From Mercurialis annua (Eukaryota; Streptophyta; Magnoliopsida; Malpighiales; Euphorbiaceae): 64,000 nucleotides of DNA. The stretch lies in assembly GCF_937616625.2 (NCBI RefSeq), contig NC_065570.1, positions 20,422,046-20,486,045 of the forward strand, in the 5' to 3' direction. Below, piece after piece: positions 38,116 to 51,800 of the stretch; position 1 is the stretch's first letter, and every line of letters starts with the position of its first letter. Under the pieces are notes generated by a model. It searched no databases and had not been told where the DNA came from. It was given only the letters and a program-made list of their open reading frames with translations. The position numbers were made by a program, and so were the translations under genes.

Positions 38116-41100
38116 GTTGCGAAACAAATCCAAGCGTCCAATATTTTAACCAATTTAAGCCAAATGTTTACAAACGTTACGAAACAAATCTAAACGTTTC
38201 ACCTTTTTAGTGATTTAAGCCAAACCCTTACTAACGTTACAAAACAAATCCAAACGTTTAACTTTTTTAGCGATTTAAGCAGAACGTTTACAGACGTTAT
38301 GAAACAAAACCAAATGTTTCACCTTTTTTCCGACTTAAGCCAAACGTTTTCAAACGTTTCGGAACAAATCCAAACGTTTCATCTTTTTAGCGATTTAAGC
38401 CAAACGTTTACAAAGGTTAGGAAACAAATCCAAAAGTTTCACCTTTTTAGCGATTTAAGCCAAAGGTTTACAAACTTTACGAAACAAATCAAAATGTTTC
38501 ACTTTTTTAGCGATTTATGCCGAAGATTTACAAACTTTACGAAACAAATCCAAACGTTTCACCTTTTTACCGATTTAAGCCAAACGTTTACAAAACGTTA
38601 GGAAACAAATTCAAACATTTCACCTTTTTAGCGATTTAAGCCAAACGTTTACAAAGGTTAAGAAACAAATCCAAACGTGTTACCTATCTAGCAATTTAGG
38701 CAAAACGTTTACAAACGTTACGAAACAAATCCAAACGTTTCACCTTTTTAGTTATTTAAGCTTAACGTTTACAAAGAATATGAATCAAAACTAAATGTTT
38801 CACCTTTTTACCGATTTAAGCCAAACGTTAACAAAGGTTACGAAACAAATCTAAACGTGTCACCTTTTTAGCAATTTAAGCCAAACGTTTACAAACGTTA
38901 CGAAACAAATCCAAACGTTTCACCTATTTAGCAATTTAAGCCATACGTTTACAAACGTTACGAAAAAAATACAAACGTTTCACATTTTTAGTGATTTAAG
39001 CCGAACGTTTACAAACGTTACGAAACAAAACAACACGTTTAAAACGTTACGAAACAAATACAAACGTTTCACCTTTTTAGCAATTTAAGCCAAACGTTTA
39101 CAAACTATAAGAAACAAATCAAAGCGTTTCACCTTATTAGCAATTTAAGCCAAACGTTTACAAACGTTAGGAAATTTCAAACGTTTCACCTTTTTAGCGA
39201 TTAAAGCCAAACGTTTAAAAACGTTACGAAACAAATCCAAATTTTTTACCTTTTAAGCGATTTAAGCCAAACGTTTACAAACATTACGAAACAAATCCAA
39301 ACATTTCGCCTTTTTTGCAATCTAAGCCAAACGTTTACGAATGTTACGAAAAGAATCCAAATATTTCGCCTTTTTAGCGATTTATGCCAAACGTTTACAA
39401 ACGTTACGAAACAAAACCAAACGTTTAAAACGTTACGAAACAAATCCAAGCGTTTCACCTTTTTGGCAATTTAAGCCAAATGTTTACAAACGCTACGTAA
39501 CAAATCCAAGTGTTTCACCTTTTTAGCAATATAAGCCAAACGTTCCGAAACAAATTCAAGCGTTTAACATTTTTAGGAATTGAAGCCAAATGTTAATAAA
39601 CATAACAAAACAAATCCAAGCGTTACACATTTTTAGCAATTTAAGCCAAACGTTTACAAACGTAACAAAACAAATCCTAACGTTTCACCTTTTTAACGAT
39701 ATAAGCCGAACATTTACAAACGTTACGAAACAAAACCAAACGTTTCACCTTTTTAGCAATTTAAGACAAACGTTTACAAATGCTACGAAACAAATCCAAA
39801 ATTTCACCTTTTTAGCAATTTAAGTCGAACGTTTACAAAGGTTATGAAACAAAACAAAACGTTTCACCTTTTTAGCGATTTAAGCCAAACGTTTACAACG
39901 GTTATGAAACAAATCCAAACGTGTTACCTTTTCAGCAATTTAAGCCAAACGTTTACAAACGTTACGAAACAAATCCAAACATTTAAACTTTTTAGTAATT
40001 TAAGCCATACATTTACAAACGTTACGAAACAAATACAAACGTTTCACATTTTTAGCGATTTAAGCCGAACGTTTACAAACGTTTAAAATGTTACGAAATA
40101 AATCCAAACGTTTCCCCTTTTTAGCAATTTAAGCCAAACGTTTACAAACAATAAGAAACAAATCAAAGCATTTCAACTTTTTAGCAATTTAAGCCAAACG
40201 TTTACAAACGTTACGAAATTTCAAACGTTTCACCTTTATAGCGATTTAATCCAAACATTACGAAACAAATCCAAACATTTCACCTTTTTGGCGATTTAAA
40301 CCAAACGTTTACAAACGTTACGAAACAAATCCAAACATTTCGCCTTTTTTGCAATCTAAGCCAAACGTTTACAAACGTTACGAAATGAATCCAAATTTTT
40401 CGTCTTTTTAGCGATTTATGCCAAACGTTTACAAATGTTACGAAACAAATACAAACGTTTCACGGTTTTAGCGATTTAAGCCAAACGTTTACAAACGTTA
40501 CGAAACAAATCCAAGCGTTTCACCTTTTTAGCAATTTAAACCAAACGTTTAAAACGTTTCCCCTTTTTAGCGATTTATGCCAAACGTTTATAAACGTTAC
40601 AAAACAAATACAAACGTTTCACCTTTTTAGCGATTTATGCCAAACGTTTACAAACGTTAAAAAACAAATACAAATGTTCCACCGTATTAGCGATTTAAGC
40701 CAAATGTTTACAAACATTACGAAACAAATCCAAGCGTTTCACCTTTTTAGCGATTTAAACCAAACGTTTAAAACGTTGCGAAACAAATCCAAGCGTCCAA
40801 TATTTTAACCAATTTAAGCCAAATGTTTACAAACGTTACGAAACAAATCTAAACGTTTCACCTTTTTAGTGATTTAAGCCAAACCCTTACTAACGTTACA
40901 AAACAAATCCAAACGTTTCACTTTTTTAGCGATTTAAGCAGAACGTTTACAGACGTTATGAAACAAAACCAAATGTTTCACCTTTTTTCCGACTTAAGCC
41001 AAACGTTTTCAAACGTTTCGGAACAAATCCAAACGTTTCATCTTTTTAGCGATTTAAGCCAAACGTTTACAAAGGTTAGGAAACAAATCCAAAAGTTTCA

Positions 41101-44093
41101 CCTTTTTAGCGATTTAAGCCAAAGGTTTACAAACTTTACGAAACAAATCAAAATGTTTCACCTTTTTAGCGATTTATGCCGAAGATTTACAAACTTTACG
41201 AAACAAATCCAAACGTTTCGCCTTTTTACCGATTTAAGCCAAACGTTTACAAAACGTTAGGAAACAAATTCAAACATTTCACCTTTTTAGCGATTTAAGC
41301 CAAACGTTTACAAAGGTTAAGAAACAAATCCAAACGTGTTACCTATCTAGCAATTTAGGCAAAACGTTTACAAACGTTACAAAACAAATCCAAACGTTTC
41401 ACCTTTATAGTTATTTAAGCTTAACGTTTACAAAGAATATGAATCAAAACTAAATGTTTCACCTTTTTACCGATTTAAGCCAAACGTTAACAAAGGTTAC
41501 GAAACAAATCTAAACGTGTCACCTTTTTAGCAATTTAAGCCAAACGTTTACAAACGTTACGAAACAAATCCAAACGTTTCACCTATTTAGCAATTTAAGC
41601 CATACGTTTACTAACGTTACGAAAAAAATACAAACGTTTCACATTTTTAGCGATTTAAGCCGAACGTTTACAAACGTTACGAAACAAAACAACACGTTTA
41701 AAACGTTACGAAACAAATACAAACGTTTCACCTTTTTAGCAATTTAAGCCAAACGTTTACAAACTATAAGAAACAAATCAAAGCGTTTCACCTTATTAGC
41801 AATTTAAGCCAAACGTTTACAAACGTTAGGAAATTTCAAACGTTTCACCTTTTTAGCGATTTAAGCCAAACGTTTACAAACGTTACGAAACAAATCCAAA
41901 AATTTTACCTTTTAAGCGATTTAAGCCAAACGTTTACAAACGTTACGAAACAAATCCAAACATTTCGCCTTTTTTGCAATCTAAGCCAAACGTTTACGAA
42001 TGTTACGAAAAGAATCCAAATATTTCGCCTTTTTAGCGATTTATGCCAAGCGTTTACAAACGTTACGAAACAAAACCAAACGTTTAAAACGTTACGAAAC
42101 AAATCCAAGCGTTTCACCTTTTTGGCAATTTAAGCCAAATGTTTACAAACGCTACGTAACAAATCCAAGTGTTTCACCTTTTTAGCAATATAAGCCAAAC
42201 GTTCCGAAACAAATTCAAGCGTTTAACCTTTTTAGGAATTTAAGCCAAATGTTTACAAACGATACAAAACAAATCCAAGCGTTTCACCTTTTTAGCAATG
42301 TAAGCCAAACGTTTACAAACGTTACGAAACAAATCCAAATGTTTCACCTTTTTAGCAATATAAGACGAACGTTTACAAACGTTATGAAACAAAACCAAAC
42401 GTTACGAAACAAATCCAAACATTTCACCTTTTAAGCGATTAAAGCCAAACGTTTACACACGTTACGAAACAAATCCAAAGATTTCGCCTTTTTTGCAATC
42501 TTAGCCAAACGTTTACAAATGTTACGAAACGAATCCAAATGTTTCACCTTTTTAGCGATTTATGCCAAACATTTACAAATGTTACGAAACAAAATCAAAC
42601 GTTTAAAAAGTTACGAAAGAAATCCAAGCGTTTCACTTTTTAGCAATTTAAGCCACATGTTTACAAACATTAAGAAACAAATCCAAGCGTTTCACCTTTT
42701 TAGCAATTTAAGCCAAACGTTTCGAAACAAATTCGAGCCTTTAACCTTTTTAGGAATTTAAGTCAAAGTTTTACAAACGTTACAAAAAAAATCCAAGCAT
42801 TTCAACTTTTTAGCAATTTAAGCCAAACGTTACGAAACAAATCCAAACGTTTCACCTTTTTAGCGATATAAGCCGAACGTTTACAAACGTTACGAAACAA
42901 AACCAAACGTTTAACCTTTTTAGCAATTTAAGCCAAACGTTTACAAACGTTACGAAACAAATCCAAATGTATCCCCATTTTAGTGATTTAAGCAAAACTT
43001 TTAAAACTTTACGAAACAAATCCAAATATTTCACCTTTTTAGCGATTTATGCCAAACGTTTAAACACGTTATGAAACAAATCCAAACGTTTCACCTTTTT
43101 AGCGATTTATGCCAAAGGTTTACAAACGTTACGAAACAAATCCAAACTTTTCACCTTTTTAGCGATTTATGCCAAACGTTTACCAACGTTACGAAGCAAA
43201 TCGAAAAGTTTCATCTTTTAGCGATTTAAGCCAAACATTTACAAACGTTACGAAACAAATCCAAACGTTTCACCTTTTTAGCGATTTAATTCAAATATTT
43301 ACAAACGTTACGAAACAAAACCAAACGTTTCACCTTTTATTGATTTATTCCAAACATTTCACCTTTTTAGCAATATTAGCCAAACGTTTACAAACGTTTC
43401 GAAACAAATCCAAGCGTTTCACCTTTTTAGCAATTTAAGCCAAACATTTACAAACGTTACGAAACAAATCCAAACGTTTCAACTTCTTAGCGATTTAAGC
43501 CAAACGTGTAGAAATGTTACGAAACAAATCCAAACGTTTCACCTTTAAAGCAATATAAGCAAAACGTTTACAAACGTTACAAAACAAATCGAAATGTTTC
43601 ACCTTCTTAGCGACTTTAGCCAAACATTTACAAACGGTACAAAACAATCCTAAACTTTTCACCTTTTTAGCGATTTAAGGAAAACGTTTACTAACGTTAC
43701 GAAACAAAACCAAATGTTTCACCTTTTTAGCGATTTAAGCCAAACGTTTACAAACGTTACGAAACAAATCCAAACATTTTACCTTTTTAGCGATTTAAGG
43801 CAAACGTTTACAAACGCTACGAAACAAAACCAAACTTAACACCTTTTTAGCGATTTAAGCCAAACGTTTACAAACGCTTAAGCCAAACGTTTACAAACGT
43901 TACAAAACAAATCCAAACGTTTCACCTTTTTAGATATTTGTGCCAAACGTTTACAAAGGTTGCGAAACAAATCCAAACGTGTCACCTTTTTAGCAATTTA
44001 AGCAAAACGTGTACAAATTTTACGAAACAAATCCTAACGTTCTCCTTTTTAGCGATTTAAGCCAAACGATTACAAACTTTCTAAAACAAATCC
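38116..44093 (+). repeat. 60-bp satellite array, segment 3
   Basis: Continues copy 4 and copy 5 of the main HOR to about 42.25 kb, then changes to a different order of variants. The part 41750-43400 corresponds to 44890-46420 in segment 4 (both contain ACAAACTATAAGAAAC, then TTAGGA..TTAAGCCAAA followed by ACAAACGATACAAAAC). It begins with the right TSD of the solo LTR and ends at the truncated LTR. Confidence 0.95.
39590..42248 (+). repeat. Main HOR, copy 5 (last in the run)
   Basis: About 2659 bp, marker monomer at 40789. It keeps the 17-bp stretch near 40209-40227. At 42249 the next unit starts ATGTTTACAAACGATAC instead of the HOR start variant ATGTTAATAAAC, so the HOR run ends here. Confidence 0.85.
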
Positions 44094-44830
44094 TGTAATA
44101 CCCCGTAAATTTTCAGCGTTTTTCCGACAAATTTTCCCATCGTTTTGAAGTAAAAATTTAAGTTAATGGTCGGGTTCGTGTTGGTTCGTGAGTGGGTAAA
44201 TTTGTGGTTCAACCATTTAAGATTTTTAAATCAAAAAAAGAAAAAAGGGGTTCTCGAACGAGAACCAAGCCCAAATGGGCTGTTCTCGTTCGAGAACATC
44301 GCAGGCCCTTACGAGCCTTGCGTCCGGCCCTCTTCCATCACGATTCTAACCTATATTCACTCGATATTTAAGGACGTTTTCTAAATAGAAAATATTCACC
44401 ACGCTGCAAATAAACCCTAGCCGTCTTCCTCTTGTTCATTCGCTGAGAATCGAAGCTGTAATCGTCCTTCAAAGTCGCTGCCTCGGTAAGTTCTTTAATT
44501 CGTCAGATTTCAGTTTTTGTATTAAACGGCAATTCCATATTTTTGATCGTCCTCTCTCGTTTCTAGATCGAAATTGGCTTCGTTTGATCCCGTGGATTCT
44601 AGACTTGAGTATCTTCGATCCCCCACCTCATTTTCGTTGAACGGTACGCTATCGATCTCGTTCCATTCGCTGTACGGTTTCCGTTTTGAGTTATTATAAT
44701 TCTGTTTTGGGTAGTTAGAGTTACTGCCGATGCTTCTCTCCCTTTTTGTCCATGATGTTCTTGTTTGATGGCTATGAATTCATTGATATGCTTAGTAGTT
44801 AATAGTTTAAAGCTTTCGGATTGAGTTATA
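44094..44830 (+). mobile_element. Truncated LTR of the LARD-like family, plus orientation
   Basis: Begins TGTAATACCCCGTAAATTTT, matching the minus-strand LTR start of the solo LTR and continuing in register (CGTTTTGAAGTAA). It is the only family member in the plus orientation. After about 737 bp it breaks off at GAGTTATA and joins satellite CCAAACG in mid-monomer. No TSD is visible and the R/U5 part is missing. It includes the U3 palindromes and a leader-like AAACCCTAGCC near 44412. This is probably the remnant of an insertion cut down by deletion or satellite recombination. Confidence 0.88.
44249..44298. promoter_or_regulatory. Two TCTCG-WW-CGAGA palindromes in the truncated LTR
   Basis: GGTTCTCGAACGAGAACC at 44249-44266 and TGTTCTCGTTCGAGAACA at 44281-44298, both with perfect 8-bp arms. 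They lie 65-115 bp upstream of an ATATTTAAGG TATA-like site near 44364, the same layout as in the solo LTR. Confidence 0.6.
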
Positions 44831-46423
44831 CCAAACGTTATGAAACAATTCCAAACGTTTCCCCTTTTTAGCAATTTAAGTCAAACGTTTACAAACTATA
44901 AGAAACAAATCAGAGCGTTTCACCTTTTTAGCAATTTAAGCAAAACGTTTACAAACGCTACGAAATTTCAAACGTTTACAAACGTTACGAAACAAATCCA
45001 AACATTTTACCTTTTAAGCGATTTAAGCCAAACATTTACAAACGTTACGAAACAAATCCAAACATTTCGCCTTTTTTGCAATCTAAGCCAAACGTTTACA
45101 AACGTTACGAAAAGAATACAAATGTTTTGCCTTTTTAGCGATTTATGCCAAACGTTTACAAACGTTACGAAACAAAGCCAAACGTTTAAAATGTTACGAA
45201 ACAAATCCAAGCGTTTCACCTTTTTGGCAATTTAAGCCAAATGTTTACAAACGCTACGAAACAAATCCAAGCGTTTCCACTTTTTAGAAATATAAGCCAA
45301 ACGTTCCGAAACAAATTCAAGCGTTTAACCTTTTTAGGAGATTAAGCCAAAAGTTTACAAACGATACAAAACAAATCCAAGCGTTTCACCTTTTTAGCAA
45401 TGTATGTCAAACGTTTACAAACGTTACGAAACAAATCCAAACGTTTCACCTTTTTAGTGATATAAGACGAACGTTTACAAACGTTACGAAAGAAAACCAA
45501 ACATTGCGAACCAAATCCAAACATTTCACCTTTTAAGCGACTAAGGCCAAACATTTACAAACGTTACGAAATAAATCCAAACATTTCACCTTTTTGCAAT
45601 CTTAGACAAACATTTACAAACGTTTACAAACGGTCCGAAACGAATCCAAATGTTTCGCCTTTTTAGCGATTTATGCCAAACGTTTACAAACATTACGAAA
45701 CAAAACCAAACGTTTAAAAAGTTACGAAACAAATCCAAGCGTTTCACTTTTTAGCAATTTAAGCCACATGTTTACAAACGTTAAGAAACAAATCCAAGCA
45801 TTTCATCTTTATAGCAATTTAATTTAAACGTTCCGAAACAAATTCAAGCGTTTAACCTTTTTAGGACTTTAAGCCAAATGTTTACAAGCGTTACAAAACA
45901 AATCCAAGAGTATCACCTTTTTAGCAATTTAAGCCAAACGTTTACAATCGTTACGAAACAAATCCAAACGTTTCACCTTTTTATGGATATAAGCCGAATG
46001 TTTACAAACGTTACGAAACAAAACCAAACGTTTCACCTTTTTAGCAATTTAAGCCGAACGTTTACAAACGTTACGAAACAAATCCAGACGTTTCCCCATT
46101 TTAGTGATTTAAGCAAAACGTTTAAAACGTTGCGAAACAAATCCGAATATTTCACCTTTTTAGCGATTTATGCCAAACGTTTACACACGTTACGAAACAA
46201 ATCCAAACGTTTCACCTTTTTAGCGATTTATGCCAAAGGTTTACAAACGTTACGAAACAAATCCAAACGTTTCACCTTTTTAGCAATTTATGCCAAACGT
46301 TTACAAACGTTACGAAGAAAATCCAAGCGTTTCATGTTTTTAGCAATTTAAGCCAAACGTTTACAAACGTTTCGAAACTAATCCAAGCGTTTCACCTTTT
46401 TAGCAATTTAAGCCAACCTTTAC
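44831..46423 (+). repeat. 60-bp satellite array, segment 4
   Basis: Monomers between the truncated LTR and element 2. Variant order parallels 41750-43400 and, less closely, 19640-20070 (the run of TTATGCCAAA monomers after a contracted CGTTTAAAAYGTT unit). Ends with TTTAC (46419-46423), the left TSD of element 2. Confidence 0.95.
46419..46423 (+). repeat. Element 2 target-site duplication, left copy
   Basis: TTTAC, identical to 56333-56337. Rejoining the flanks restores AAGCCAACCTTTACAAACAT, a normal monomer. Confidence 0.93.
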
Positions 46424-48788
46424 TGTCACGAACCATTTTCATGAATCGCGACCGACGCTAGGGTATGGGTATGGTTGTACCAAAACCCGTAGCTAGCCTT
46501 GCGGATAAACAACAATAAGATAAACCTGCAAGAAAACCAATGCTCGGGGGCAACCGAGACTTCAGCCTAGTTCTAGCAGTTCATAATATTCAACATAATT
46601 TAATAAATACTCGTACAACTACGAGTCTCTAAGATGGCTTATATATAAATAAATTAGAATAACAGTATAACATGCCATAGCAATATATCGAGTCAAACCT
46701 ATCCGACAAACAACTAGAATATAATAATGACTTCTAGTTACTACTGCGGTCTAAGAATAAAACAGTTTAATAACTTTATTAAAATAAATGGAACCTCCTA
46801 GGAAAGAAAAGAATCGGAGATCAGCCGACACTCTCAAATCATAACCCTGGGAAAAATTAGGAAAACAACGAGGTCAGATATACTGAGATGAGTTTATACC
46901 GCTATTTACATTTATCAAGTGAAAAACCTTTAAAACCGTTTAAAACATTTATGATAGCATTACGTTTAATAGTTGGAACCCTAATCCACAATACTAATAT
47001 AACCATAATCCATTTGGCCTGGTCCCAAGAGCTGAGCTGCACCGAGTTACTCTACTGTTCCCGAGAGCTATGCTCACACCGAGTTACCACCACATTTCCA
47101 CATACCTTATCTAGATCAATACCGGTGCGCACGCAGTCCTAATGATGCCCATTAGGTAGCATGTTCCAACTAGAATCCATAATGATAAAACAGTTCGAAA
47201 TATACGTACAATATATATTTATATATTAAAATAACAATTTACTTAATAAAGCGATAAATAGTAAGTACAAACTCACTGCTTGCTAATCCACGTGATAACC
47301 GGCAAGCAACTAATCTTGGTTCGCCTCTGAAGCATGAACAGTAGACGGGTCTAGACAAATAAAATAATTATTAAAAACAGACCCTAACTCTAAAGAGTAC
47401 TAGACACCACATAGGACTAGCACAAGTAACACGTCGGAATTAAACAATCCATAACAACACAAAATACCCAATAGGTAGTAAAGCCCAATTAATACAAGTC
47501 TATTGAGTTCTTGCTTTAAAATCCAATTTATAAATATTATTTAATAATCTTTAAATAATAATAAATTTTCAAATAGTGAGTTAGCCAAGTTAGCAATAAC
47601 TACCAAGCTAACTTCACTTGTCGGGTGACCCAAGTCTAACCCGACTCCAAACGTTTATCAAATATAAACCCGAGTATATATTTATAAAATAATTCGATAA
47701 AATAGTAATCCATTTAAAAGGCAGAACTCAATAACTTAAATTTCAAGTAATCCAAGTTACTACCCAAAAACCTAACCATTTTAAGTTTATAAGAGTTTAG
47801 GGCTAAACTGTACTTTAGCCAATTAGGGACTAAACTGTACTTTAGCCAATTAGGGATTAAAATGTACCTTAGCCATTTTAATTTTCAAAATCAAATCAAT
47901 TATTCGATCTCAATTTACTAATTTATAATTCAATCAAAAATCCAAAAGTTATCTAATAGATAAAAATTAACTTGAATAAGTCTTTTAGAAATTTTAGGGG
48001 CTAAACTGCAATTTAGCCAAATTGACATTACAATTAAAATTACATATACTCGAGTAATTATATTAATTTAAGTTATAAAAAGTTAACGTATACAAATTGT
48101 CTATTTAAAATCAAATTTATTATCGAAACAAAATGGAAATAACTTAAAGGATCTAATTAATTCAAACAAAACAATTTAATGGTAAAAGTGGCTAATAAGC
48201 CATCTTCTTCTTCATTCAAAAAGAATCATCCCCGCCACCATTACTTTCAACCATAACTCCATTTATCCTTAATGATTCAACACCAAAACTTAACCAAATG
48301 ATACCTAATGCTAATGATATCAATGAAATCAATAGAGATGGCAGTCAAATCATGAACACCCGAAATCAAGAAAACGAAATAAGCAAGACGGAGGAGGATG
48401 ACGATCATCGAAAGCAATTATCTTACCAAATCAATCTAATCAGCTATTTACAACCTAACAACAAACTAATCCCTCAATAAATCATTCATACCATAGCATT
48501 AAACAAAGAAAAAGCAACAACAGAAACATATACAACCAAGAACAGTGAAAAACAAACTCAAAACAATAAACCGTACGGCGATTGAAACGAGATCGATAGC
48601 GTACCGTTCAACGAAAACAAGATGGGGAAACGTAGGTACGCGAGTCTAGAATCTCCGGGATCAAACAAAATCAGTTTCGATCCAGAAACGGAGGAGAACG
48701 ATCAAAAATACGTAATGCCGTTCGAAAGTAAAAGCTGAAATTTAAGGATCAAAGAAGCTTACCGGAACAACAACTTTGAGGGATGATT
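46424..48788 (-). mobile_element. Element 2: 3' LTR with U3 deletion
   Basis: Starts TGTCACGAACCATTTTCATG on the plus strand and is closely similar to 53414-55838, with scattered substitutions (I estimate only a few percent). Two deletions set it apart. One is about 55 bp at 47050, removing one of three CCCGAGAGCTGAGCTACA-type units. The other is the loss of about 490 bp of U3, where GGGATGATT (48780-48788) joins straight to the polypurine side of the interior. The LTR therefore lacks its TGTAATAT start, TATA region and palindromes. Confidence 0.88.
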
Positions 48789-48793
48789 AAAAA

Positions 48794-48804
48794 TTCTCCC
48801 CAAC
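48794..48804 (-). other. Element 2: polypurine tract, displaced by deletion
   Basis: The minus strand reads GTTGGGGAGAA, as in element 1, but it is followed by TTTTTAATCATCC (mid-LTR) and not by TGTAATATCCC, because the LTR start has been deleted. Confidence 0.7.
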
Positions 48805-51800
48805 TAATTAAAAATTCGTCCACAAATTTAAAACAAAACTACTGACGTAAAACATAGCGAAAAGTTTTTATAACAAGTTAAACAAAAGCACCTAACCGTC
48901 GTGAAACCTCAAAATATACTTCCACTAAGCAATCACAAAAGCAAAACCATTAAATAAGTTAAACACTATTGAGCTCTATTTTAAAAACATAGTCCGAAAA
49001 CTTTTTCAAACCATCTTGTAAAGCTTAGATAAAAACAAGATAGTACTTAGCCGAGTCAACCAAGACTTCCAAGCTTACAACACGTGTCGGGCGACCCAAG
49101 TCTATCCCGACCCAGGAAAACCATAGTATAAACCCCGATGTTTAAAATCCAAAATTTCATTTTATAAAACAACATGAAGTTTGAAGAGCAACGGAACCCA
49201 ATATTATTTAACTAGTGAAAAAGTTTCATATATCGAACAATCTTAAAAGGTCACAAAGCTGTAATGCTATCTTCCCTTTAACATAAAGTAATAACACCAC
49301 TTCCAGGTGAAATCAACGAGGTAAAACAAACTCCCCCACACAAAACTCAACTGAACTACTAAGGATAACCAAAAACGAACCTCAAATCTCAAATCCGAAA
49401 CTGATTTGCAATATAACTATTGCAACACACATTTCTAACAATTAGGTGCTCAAACTAATAATCACACAATTATTCAACTGAGAGTCACTACTACTCTATA
49501 CCGGAGTGGATTCCAAAACCAGCTCGAAATTCAACTATTATGAAATCCTTAATGTCAAATATAGGATTAAGCGCTAATTCCAACTATAGTTCTACAATTC
49601 CAAACTCTTTTGCCTCAAACAAAAACAAGGATACTGCAAACATAGCTGATAAAATCTATCGATCTAAAACAATATCTTACTTCCATTTATAACATCTCGA
49701 CATCAAAATAATCGATAACAAAACCCAATAAACTTCAGATAATATTTCGGTTCCACAATGACACTATAATAATCATTCAATCCTGATGATTAATACTAAC
49801 TCAATAATACCATTAACCTGTGAATCATACAACACAAAACGCATACCGTTTTCCCAAGAAAACGTGAACTTGACTCATAATAATAGAATCTTCATATTAG
49901 CAATAAACAATCTCCATTATAATGATTCCTCCAATCATTTAGAGCATAATGCCCCAACCTAACTAATCATCGACTACATCTCACTTAATTACTCAACCTT
50001 AAATTTTGTCGCTCACACCAAGGGTTAAACCACCGACCCAAACATTACTATAATGTCAATTTATAACTAAATCGATCAACCAACCATGGTTGTCGAAACC
50101 TATTAACCGCGATTCTTTATTCTCAAATCAACTATCGCATATTACCAAGTCGAACTCAAATTCTCAAAATTATTCAATCAATTGACTATAACCTCGTATA
50201 CAGCGAGAGATCATAACGACCAGTTTACTACGACGGGATAGTTATGCTCAAAACCAACCCCTGTGGGTATAAAATCTTTTAACACGAAATATTTTATATA
50301 CAAAAATTTTCCACTTTGTTTAGAAGACTCTACGTCCTACACCTCCTTTTTCATTCGAAATTGAAATACCTTTACCGTTGAAAAACCATCGGTTTCGCAA
50401 ACCCTTGAAAAATTTCAGAACCTCCACATTTAAATCCGAAATTTCCTCTTACTTTCCAATACATTTGCAAATCTATAAAACAGTTTAACTGACAAAATTT
50501 ATGTTCTCTTTAATTCAAACTTGCTAAAAACTTTTTAATTAGTTTATACTTTAAAGGCCAAAAGTGGCCAAATCCTCCGTATTGAAAATACACATTGATG
50601 TTTCAAACATTCCAAAATTTTAAATCGCTTCTATATTTTCTAAAAAAAAAACACAATTTGAAGAAATCGCTCAAGCAGAAAATCTATTATCCCTTTTTGA
50701 ATCAATTTTTTTTTTAAAAAAGAATATCTCCCTTTCCTCAGAAAAGTGAAATCAGCAATATAAATTTCTTGTTTATAAACATACCTTTATATCAGTATAC
50801 CAGAAATATTTATGGACTATATCAAATCTTGAAGATAAGGTCTCTTTTTGAAAAAAAAAATACAGTGTATACTTACACATTAGCATAACCAACATCCTTA
50901 ATCCACAAATTCTTAAATCACAAATCAGAAATTATCACTAAAGCCTTCTATTCTTAATCTAACCATACACCGTACTTGGTACAACTAAATCTCGAGTGAA
51001 ACCTCAAACCGTCCCTACTTATAACCACAAGATTTGATTCTACAGACCAATCACTCACAACATAAACGTCCAATAACCATCACCATCATCACAGAGTATT
51101 TGTCTAGCTACCTTTCGGTAATAGCTTCATAATAATTTGAAATCCAACAACTTTATAAATAAATATATCACAATGTGACTCGCGAGTTCGTTTCAAAACA
51201 TCTTTCTCAAAACACTTTCTCGATAAAATCCATTTTACATAATTGTGCGCCAGGGTGATGATACCTCTCATCCCCAAAGAGTTGCATCCAACCCTGATCA
51301 TTTCTATGCACGTGATGCATGTACTATTATTCATGTATCAATTATTAATTTATCTATTCTTTAGTGAACACACTCGGTGCTCAATGCAATCCTATTCGTG
51401 ACATTCAAAATGTATGTTTATGATATGTCTGGGCACAATTACGTGTTGAAAATATTTCAAATATTTTAACAATTCAACCTTTGAAACCAAATTCTCGATA
51501 AAATATTTGCTAGACGCTACACTCTGTGAGATGTGCACTCGATAACCTCAAAATATTTCTCAAATTTCTTACTTGCAACCTAGCAACACTCGATGCTATA
51601 TAACAATTCAACCTAAAATTCTATTACAACTCTACCATATAAGATATCCCACTAACCTCAATTCATGTTGAGCTTATTCCCAAAGAGTATAGCACATAAA
51701 AATACGTTCCTATAAAAGTTACCGCCTGCTCCTGCATCGCATCCTCAGACTTGATGGAAACACCTGTGTATTAATACACCGGTCTATCTTCTAGGTTCAG

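Larger units (their letters stand above)
34035..39589 (+). repeat. Main HOR, copy 4 (split by the solo LTR)
   Basis: 5555 bp. Removing the 2890-bp solo LTR and one 5-bp TSD leaves 2660 bp, the normal HOR length. The marker monomer is at 38130, just after the insertion. It keeps the 17-bp stretch missing in copies 2 and 3. Confidence 0.85.

Noticed and set aside
46888..47142. 84-codon frame, with a similar 61-codon frame at 53878-54063
   Set aside because: They are the two LTR copies of one element. The frames end at different places and cover the non-coding subrepeats. Similarity reflects LTR identity, not coding.
48298..48480. 60-codon frame with acidic residues (EEDDD)
   Set aside because: It lies inside the 3' LTR of element 2. 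The matching 5' LTR stretch (about 55350-55530) differs at its start (ATGATACC versus AGGATACC), and no family similarity is seen.
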